The notes under the pieces were generated by a model. It saw only the letters and a list, made by a program, of their open reading frames with translations, made no database searches and was not told the DNA's origin. This document shows, one piece after another, positions 47,228 through 53,030 of a stretch of 53,030 bases of DNA. The position numbers and the translations under genes are program-made. Position 1 is the first letter of the stretch. Each line of letters begins with the position of its first letter. This DNA is from a virus. The stretch lies in IMG/VR virus record IMGVR_UViG_3300025120_000074, positions 1 through 53,030 of that record. One strand, given 5' to 3'.

Positions 47228-49909
47228 TTATCCTAACGCTATAGCTAATGCCGTAGCTTCTTCCTGTATGAGTGGTGTTAAATATGTCTTTAATGTAGCC
47301 AATGTTTCCTGTACCATTGTGCCGTTATCGTTTACTATAATTCTATCTGCATCTGCAAGTGTGCCACCTGTAGCACTTGTGTTACCATCTACTATGTTTA
47401 ACTCTGCTGCAGTAGATGTAATAGCTGCACCTGCTATCTGAAGTGTAGTAGCATTTACCTCACCACTTGACCCATATATAACAGCTTTACTATTAACTAT
47501 AGTACCTGCACTTGAACCATCTACTAAGTTTAACTCTGCACCTGTAGATGTAATAGCTGTACTTGCGTAGTTTAAATTACCTGCAGCTATAACAACTTCA
47601 CCTGTACCTTTAGGTGTAATAGTAATGTCTACGTTAGTTTCACCTGCTGCTCCTATAATAGGTCCATTGCCTGTAGAAGCATTAGTTATTTCTAACTCAT
47701 TAACTGCACTACCTGTAACTTGAAACCTTAATAATTCATTTCCATTAGGGTCTTTTATAAATCCATTGTCTGCAATTACAGGAGCAGTAAGTGTTTTATT
47801 AGTTAGTGTCTTAGTACTAGCTGCAAAGTATGTGTCTAATAGGTCTACATCTAAATACTTAGCTGCTGTAGCTGATGTATCAAATACTAACACACCGTCA
47901 TTATTAGCTACTGCAGTACTTGTGTCTACACTAATAGCAGAGTTATCCGCTACTGTATTTAGTTCTGCACCTGTAGCATTTAGTCCTGTTACGTTTCTGT
48001 TGTCATCTACATATGCCTTAACGGATTGTTGTGTAGGTACAAGTGTAGCACTGTTACTGTCCATTCCATCTTCATCTACAAATGCAGTAATGTTTATAGT
48101 ACCGTCACTTAGTGTGCCATATGTTACTGTACCTGTAGTAGTTATAGCGGATGAGCCATTATCTATTGAACCAAACCCACTTGTAATACTACCACTATTC
48201 ATTGCCCCTGTCAAGACAATATTTTGACCTACATAAGTTTGTAAGTCTGTTAGAGCTACCTGCTTCATAGTTCCTGCGTCATTGACTACAAATCTGTCAG
48301 CGTCTACTAAGGTTGTACTGGTAGCGGATGTGTCACCATCTATAATGTTTATCTCAGCAGCAGTAGAAGTTACACCGTCAAGTATGTTTAATTCTGCTGC
48401 AGTAGAGGTTACACCATCTAAGATGTTTAACTCAGCAGGAGTAGATGTAATGGCTGTGTTACTCGCTGCTGCCAACAATGGAATAGTACCACTTTGGTTG
48501 GGTAGGTTAATTGTTCTATCGGCTGTAGGGTCTACAATGGTCAATGTAGTTTCGTGGGCATCTGCTGTAGCACCCTCAAAGACTAAAGCATTCGCTGCAT
48601 TCATAGTTACTGTGTCTACAACTGTCTGTGTTCCACCTACAGTTAAGTTACCTGTAATAGTAAAGTTTCGTATGCCTGTGTAGTCTTTGCTACTATCTAG
48701 GATAACTGCCTTACTCGCTACGGCTGTACCCACTGCTGTACTGCCTATGTCTAGGGCATTAAGTTCACCTACAACTGCTGTAATACCGTCAAGGGCATTG
48801 AGTTCTGCAGCAGTAGATGTAACGGCTGTTGAGCCTAGTGTAAACTGCCCATCTGGAACTATAAGTCCTGCATCACCACCAAATATTAAGTCATCTGCTG
48901 ATGTATCCCAAAGCATAAATGCACTAGCTGTGTCACCAAAGAACTTGGTGTCATACCCTTGCCCATCTACACCTGAAGTAAATGCAGCATCTATCTGTAC
49001 TGCACCGTCAATGTCCACAGCATCTAGGTTAGTTGTACCATCTATATCAATGTCACCAGATATATCTAAGGCTGTACCTATTAATGTTTGAGTTAGAGTT
49101 ATCTGTCCATTAGAAGCTATGGTCATTGCGTCTACATCAGATGTTGAACCTATAGTCTTACCATCACCTATAATTATGTCATCTGTAAATGTAGCTATGC
49201 CAGTTACACCTAAAGTACCACCTACTGTAGAATTTCCAGTTACACCTAAAGTACCACCTACCGTTGCGTTACCTGTTTGTGTAAGTGTACCACTAATTTC
49301 TACGTTGCCATTAATATCAATAAGAGTTGAAGTAATATCTATTTCATCATCAGCAACAATCATTAAATCGCCATCATTAACAGAACTTATACTAATATTT
49401 CCATCACGGAACTGAAGTGCCATTGCAGCGTTAAGAAGAAGTCCAGTATCATGTACGTGAGTTAAAGTAACTTCATCATTTGCACCAAACTTTAATACTG
49501 CACCATCACTCTGTAAAAGAACGTCATCAGTAATAGTTAAGTCATCTCCTACATTTACATCACCTGAAAAGTGTGCATCTTTAAATTTTAATGAAGCTGT
49601 ACCTAAATCTATGTCATTAGTTGTAGTGGGTATAATACCACCGTCTTGTATTATTAGTTGTTCTGTACCTGCTATATCGAATCTAATTTTATCTTCATCA
49701 GCAGACTCTTCAACCTGTATCTTAGTGTCACCGTCAGCATCTCGCATTGCAGTTATAGGACCACCTTCTGCTGCTGTACCATCGTGTTTATGTCCTGTTG
49801 AAGCATGTAGTGCAGCAACAAGTGCATTTAATTCTGCATTAATTGGGGCAGATTTAACAGTAGTACCTGCCTGAATGTCTGCTAGATTTGTTCTTGTATA
49901 ACCTGCCAT
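47228..49909 (-). CDS. Long tail fibre with AAELNILDG repeats (893 aa)
   Basis: The N-terminus 'MAGYTRTNLADIQAGTTVKS' with 'HASTGHKHDGTAAEGGPI' is a fibre anchor that probably attaches to the tail. The shaft is built from short beta repeats 'NSTVGGTLGVTGN' and from 13-residue 'TSTAAELNILDGV' units, some in perfect succession (48345-48461). This is typical of triple-stranded beta-helical fibre shafts. The C-terminus ends 'PLIQEEATALAIALG'. It overlaps the gp12-like gene by one base. It is probably the main fibre, with later genes as tips. Confidence 0.85.
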   Translation of the reverse strand: MAGYTRTNLADIQAGTTVKSAPINAELNALVAALHASTGHKHDGTAAEGGPITAMRDADGDTKIQVEESADEDKIRFDIAGTEQLIIQDGGIIPTTTNDIDLGTASLKFKDAHFSGDVNVGDDLTITDDVLLQSDGAVLKFGANDEVTLTHVHDTGLLLNAAMALQFRDGNISISSVNDGDLMIVADDEIDITSTLIDINGNVEISGTLTQTGNATVGGTLGVTGNSTVGGTLGVTGIATFTDDIIIGDGKTIGSTSDVDAMTIASNGQITLTQTLIGTALDISGDIDIDGTTNLDAVDIDGAVQIDAAFTSGVDGQGYDTKFFGDTASAFMLWDTSADDLIFGGDAGLIVPDGQFTLGSTAVTSTAAELNALDGITAVVGELNALDIGSTAVGTAVASKAVILDSSKDYTGIRNFTITGNLTVGGTQTVVDTVTMNAANALVFEGATADAHETTLTIVDPTADRTINLPNQSGTIPLLAAASNTAITSTPAELNILDGVTSTAAELNILDGVTSTAAEINIIDGDTSATSTTLVDADRFVVNDAGTMKQVALTDLQTYVGQNIVLTGAMNSGSITSGFGSIDNGSSAITTTGTVTYGTLSDGTINITAFVDEDGMDSNSATLVPTQQSVKAYVDDNRNVTGLNATGAELNTVADNSAISVDTSTAVANNDGVLVFDTSATAAKYLDVDLLDTYFAASTKTLTNKTLTAPVIADNGFIKDPNGNELLRFQVTGSAVNELEITNASTGNGPIIGAAGETNVDITITPKGTGEVVIAAGNLNYASTAITSTGAELNLVDGSSAGTIVNSKAVIYGSSGEVNATTLQIAGAAITSTAAELNIVDGNTSATGGTLADADRIIVNDNGTMVQETLATLKTYLTPLIQEEATALAIALG
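48345..48461. repeat. 39-bp tandem repeat in the fibre gene
   Basis: Units at 48345-48383 and 48384-48422, with a third from 48423 that diverges, encode 13-residue 'TSTAAELNILDGV' blocks. Related copies recur elsewhere in the gene. Unequal recombination could change shaft length in frame. Confidence 0.75.
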
Positions 49910-52053
49910 TACCTTACATCTCCTAATCCATAAGTAATTGTGAAGCCTTGAATACTGTGGCTTGCATTTGTATCGTCTGTAACATAAGTAAGAGCCAATG
50001 CTTTACCTGAACCTGAAAAGGTTACTGATTCAACTGGTGATGGATTACCATCATAAATATCTGTTGTATCAAAAACTGCTATATTACTACCACTATCATA
50101 GAAAGCTCCAGGTGCTGTATTAATCATACTAAGGTTGTCTGGTGTACTAATATCTGTATTATCATAATCATAAGTAACTGACAAAGCTATTTCAAAGTTT
50201 CCTTCTGCACTCATATATGTTGATGTGCTGTAATAATTTTTTCTTTGTTCAGGATTATCCATATATACAAAAGGTGTTTTATAAATACTTAATATGTTAC
50301 TTGTATCAAAAGCGTCACCTGATTCTTGTTGAAATACTTTACCTGAACTAGCCCCATGTATAACAAATTCTGTTTGACCTACGTAACCACTGTCTGCACA
50401 AGTACATTCTATACCTGATATTTGACCAAACTCAAAGGAGTAGTTACCTTGAAATTCTCTTAGTGCTCCTATAATTCCTGCTGAACCTGATGTAGAAAAC
50501 ATATATCTAAACTGTGACTTAGACCTTATAATAACAGAAGATAAATTACTTAATGTTTCTCCTGTAATAATATTATTAACTGTTGACTGTATGTTTTTAG
50601 ATATTGTTTCTAAATTAACATCACCAATTTTGTTTGTACCACCAATCGGTCTAATACCATCAGGTGAAAGAAAAAGCAAATCACCACCTAATTCTACCAC
50701 ACTATCTCTTGCAAGGCAACCTAAATTTGATGTAACTGTTTCTAATCTAAAGTTAGCTGAGTTTTCACCCACTAGTCTTTTAATATTATTAGTTCCAAAT
50801 ATATAGAGTACGTTACGAAACTTTTTAATCGCTATTATTTCAAATCCTACATTTATAACTCCACCACCATTTGCAGGACTAAAATCTGTTTCTGATGTAG
50901 GAGCACTAAAATGCAAGTTACTTACTTCTGCAGGATCACCTGTTAAAAATAAATGGTTTTGAAACTCTGCAGATATAGTAGGGTCTGTTGGAGCATTAGT
51001 ATCTGTTATTTGTATATAGTTTGTTCCATCATATGTAGCTGCAGGATTAATACCATCTGTTAAAACTATTTTAGGTACACCAAAGTTAATTTTTTCAAAT
51101 CGTACTTTAGTTACCCCTGTCATCGTAGGATTAGCAGGTCTGTATTGTCCTGCACCTGAACCTACTTCTATGTTACCTGTAACTGCACCACTAGAAGCTA
51201 TCTGTGTAATTGTATTAAAAAAATTTATACTCGTTACTGTAGCATCTGCTGCAGGTCCAGTTATAATTTCTTCTAAAGTTGTACCTAAAAAATCTGTACC
51301 TGTAATAGTAAACGTAATACTTGAAACATCTCCACCTGCTGAAAATATAGTAACTTTTCTAGGTTGTTCTGCTGCAGATGTAGTAAAGTTAATTGTGTTA
51401 GATGAGTGTAATGCACCATTAATAGTTAAGTTAGCAGCCCCTGAGTTTGTTTGTGCTGCACATACACCGTTCCTATCATTAGCTATTAAGTCAGATGTTA
51501 CTTCTACCCAACCTACTCTGGTAGCTGCTCCTGTTGCTGTTGTAGCAGACTCTGATGAAACTCCAGTTATTACATTACCTGAAGCAAATACTATTGTAGG
51601 ATTAAATCCAAAGTCTACTGTTAACTCTGCAGATGCTGTAGCTTTAACTACTCCTTCTGCACTAACTGCTGTGGCATCACTTGAACTTGTTACGGCTGTT
51701 ATAGTTTCACCTACTGTAAAGTTTGTACCCTGACCAGATGTCACAGCTATTGTAAAATAAAAATTCCAATGATGAAGATAGTTAGCTGCTGAACCTTCTC
51801 TAGCTGCTAGTATCCCTTGATGTATTCCGTTAGCTACGCACACACCTAATACTGATTTACCACTTGCACCTGTAACAGTCCCCATGTTATTTGCAAAACC
51901 AGATATTCTTCTATATCCACCCTCTAGGTTAGGCTCATAGTTTACTAACTGTGTAGCTGCACCTGGAGATTCTGAACCTAGAGACAAAACATCTGATCCA
52001 GTATTTAGACCGCCTCTGCAGACAGATTTAAATGTGGAGACTGCATCTGCCAT
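49909..52053 (-). CDS. Tail tubular protein B (gp12-like nozzle)
   Basis: This 714-residue protein begins 'MADAVSTFKSVCRGGLNTGS' with 'ATQLVNYEPNLEGGYRRISG', the usual opening of phage stabilisation/nozzle proteins. Later segments include 'FLTGDPAEVSNLHFSAPTSE' and 'GCLARDSVVELGGDLLFLSP', typical of the propeller-like body of the family. It would form the distal tail tube. It lies between the gp11-like gene and the long fibre, overlapping each by a base. Size is near that of T7 gp12 (about 790 aa). Confidence 0.85.
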   Translation of the reverse strand: MADAVSTFKSVCRGGLNTGSDVLSLGSESPGAATQLVNYEPNLEGGYRRISGFANNMGTVTGASGKSVLGVCVANGIHQGILAAREGSAANYLHHWNFYFTIAVTSGQGTNFTVGETITAVTSSSDATAVSAEGVVKATASAELTVDFGFNPTIVFASGNVITGVSSESATTATGAATRVGWVEVTSDLIANDRNGVCAAQTNSGAANLTINGALHSSNTINFTTSAAEQPRKVTIFSAGGDVSSITFTITGTDFLGTTLEEIITGPAADATVTSINFFNTITQIASSGAVTGNIEVGSGAGQYRPANPTMTGVTKVRFEKINFGVPKIVLTDGINPAATYDGTNYIQITDTNAPTDPTISAEFQNHLFLTGDPAEVSNLHFSAPTSETDFSPANGGGVINVGFEIIAIKKFRNVLYIFGTNNIKRLVGENSANFRLETVTSNLGCLARDSVVELGGDLLFLSPDGIRPIGGTNKIGDVNLETISKNIQSTVNNIITGETLSNLSSVIIRSKSQFRYMFSTSGSAGIIGALREFQGNYSFEFGQISGIECTCADSGYVGQTEFVIHGASSGKVFQQESGDAFDTSNILSIYKTPFVYMDNPEQRKNYYSTSTYMSAEGNFEIALSVTYDYDNTDISTPDNLSMINTAPGAFYDSGSNIAVFDTTDIYDGNPSPVESVTFSGSGKALALTYVTDDTNASHSIQGFTITYGLGDVR

Positions 52054-52784
52054 TAAGAACTCAGACTTAACATATTAGAAGAGTAACTAGCTTTTTGAAT
52101 AACAGTAGACCTTACAGACAGTGGATCATCAAGTAGTAGTCTACGCATAGACTTAACACCCTCTTTAAATTTTTGTTGGTGTATCTGAGCACTTTGTTCA
52201 TTTGATCTAAATCTCATCATATAGACCATTGCACCATCAATAATTATAAACTTAAACCTATTAGGTATAATCATTGTATCAGTGTATGCAGATAAATCAC
52301 TTGGGAATTTGTAGTACACAAACTCAACCACATAGGCTGCATCAGGAAGAGGAGTTACACCAAATTTTTCTTCTGCTGTTTGGTATACTACACTTGGTGC
52401 TGTACGTGCTGACGTACCAGAGTTTTCTTCTATAGACTTATAAAATCTTACGTATTGTTCAAAAGGTATTACAGACAAAGCTTTAGCAGAATTGTTTGAA
52501 GAAGATAAAGCTTGTAAGTAAAATGTATCCCAATCTACACTAGCGGTGTCTGCAGGAAAATCATATGTTCCTGTACCTGCTGTAAGTGTTTGGGTAGCAG
52601 TTGTTTTTAAAAATGGAAATTGATGTCCATCCTGTAAAATTTCTCGTATTGAATTATTAATAGCATCTTTAGCTATAGCCTGAACATTCTTAGCGGTATC
52701 AAACCCATCACCTGAAGTAGGGAGAGGAACTTCATTCATCCTACGTAGTAGGTCATTTACTAAAGTTATATACGTTGTTGACAT
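52053..52784 (-). CDS. Tail tubular protein A (gp11-like adaptor)
   Basis: This 243-residue helical protein begins 'MSTTYITLVNDLLRRMNEVP' and contains 'AINNSIREILQDGHQFPFLK', 'TGTYDFPADTASVDWDTFYL' and 'YYKFPSDLSAYTDTM', the layout of gp11-like adaptors joining portal and tail tube. It is preceded by an AAGGATAG ribosome site and a hairpin after the capsid gene. Gene order capsid, gp11, gp12, fibre is that of T7-like phages. Confidence 0.85.
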   Translation of the reverse strand: MSTTYITLVNDLLRRMNEVPLPTSGDGFDTAKNVQAIAKDAINNSIREILQDGHQFPFLKTTATQTLTAGTGTYDFPADTASVDWDTFYLQALSSSNNSAKALSVIPFEQYVRFYKSIEENSGTSARTAPSVVYQTAEEKFGVTPLPDAAYVVEFVYYKFPSDLSAYTDTMIIPNRFKFIIIDGAMVYMMRFRSNEQSAQIHQQKFKEGVKSMRRLLLDDPLSVRSTVIQKASYSSNMLSLSS

Positions 52785-52807
52785 CCGCTATCCTTATATT
52801 AAGCTAA

Positions 52808-52831
52808 AGAGGGCAAGTTTCCCTGCCCCCT
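52808..52831 (-). terminator. Hairpin after the capsid gene
   Basis: GGGCA (52811-52815) and TGCCC (52824-52828) pair around a short loop, extended by G17/C22 across one mismatch. Read leftward it is GC-rich and followed by TCTTT. It lies 10 bases after the capsid stop and would partly separate capsid from tail expression. Confidence 0.45.
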
Positions 52832-52839
52832 TATTTGAT

Positions 52840-53030
52840 TTAAGCTAGTAAGTCTCTGTCAACCTCTGCTGCAATATTATCGTCTGCACCTGTATCAGAT
52901 ACATCCATCATAATTGCCCAGAAACGGAGTTTACCAAGAGTAACATCTCCTTCTGTTGCAAATTTAACAGAAATAATATCTGTACCTGCACCTGAACCAA
53001 TAACTTGTATCTGTGCAGCTTCTGTAGCAG
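52840..53030 (-). CDS. Major capsid protein, C-terminal part
   Basis: The frame is open from the window end to a TAA at 52840-52842. The last residues include 'SVKFATEGDVTLGKLRFWAI', then 'MMDVSDTGADDNIAAEVDRD' and LLA. It precedes the gp11-like gene, where T7-like phages have the capsid, and the scaffold lies on the other side of the presumed circle with a strong promoter at 8-35. The N-terminal part is not in the window, so the call rests on position and on being the only missing core gene. Confidence 0.65.
   Translation of the reverse strand, partial: ATEAAQIQVIGSGAGTDIISVKFATEGDVTLGKLRFWAIMMDVSDTGADDNIAAEVDRDLLA

Noticed and set aside
47766-49091. Three long + strand frames opposite the fibre gene
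   Set aside because: They arise from the repeat-rich antisense of the AAELNILDG shaft and show no domain.
51170-51733. 187-residue + strand frame opposite the gp12-like gene
   Set aside because: Val/Ala/Pro-biased antisense shadow with no ribosome site.

Overview
The window reads as an almost complete genome of a tailed marine phage with podovirus (T7-like) organisation, probably infecting an alphaproteobacterium. Supporting signs are a terminase, portal, scaffold and capsid set with gp11/gp12-like tail tube proteins, very large internal virion proteins, and a T7-type replication set (fused primase-helicase, family A polymerase with exonuclease, gp2.5-like SSB). It is AT-rich and carries a vitamin-B12-dependent ribonucleotide reductase, ThyX, a holin of the gene-transfer-agent type and a DUF1127 protein, a family typical of Alphaproteobacteria. 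The roughly 53 kb size and gene content recall the HMO-2011-type marine podoviruses, but this is recall and not a computed match. No phage RNA polymerase gene is visible, and the clear promoters are sigma70-like, so host RNA polymerase is presumably used.

Layout. 1-15.9 kb (leftward): scaffold, two large virion proteins, portal, terminase, lysis genes (M15 peptidase, holin), and a run of small basic proteins. 15.9-17.2 kb: a gene-poor control region holding divergent promoters, an array of TTAAGTATA repeats, several hairpins and a candidate structured RNA. 17.2-21.4 kb (rightward): about sixteen very small early genes, often overlapping by 1-4 bases. 21.4-32.7 kb (rightward): integrase, HNH nuclease, SleB-type hydrolase, ThyX, primase-helicase, PolA, SSB, Cas4-like exonuclease, a PDDEXK nuclease, MazG, NrdJ and DUF3310. 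32.7-53 kb (leftward): internal virion proteins, tail fibre genes, tail tube proteins and the C-terminal end of the probable major capsid gene. The scaffold operon runs off base 1 and the capsid gene enters from base 53030, both leftward, so the map is probably a circle opened just upstream of or inside the capsid gene.

How it works together. Early and replication genes run rightward and virion genes run leftward from one control region, meeting at a hairpin terminator whose stem contains both stop codons (32668-32691). The same 9-base core, TTAAGTATA, sits just downstream of the -10 of a leftward promoter (16013-16040) and of the integrase promoter (21399-21428), and flanks a small basic gene (17246-17524) as a perfect 22-bp inverted repeat. 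This looks like the operator set of an unrecognised regulator. A second signal, TTGACA-N16-TATAACTA with GAG before the -10, occurs upstream of the capsid, the left virion operon and MazG-NrdJ. An integrase is present although PolA has Tyr at the Pol I 762 position and there is no recognisable repressor, so lifestyle is open.
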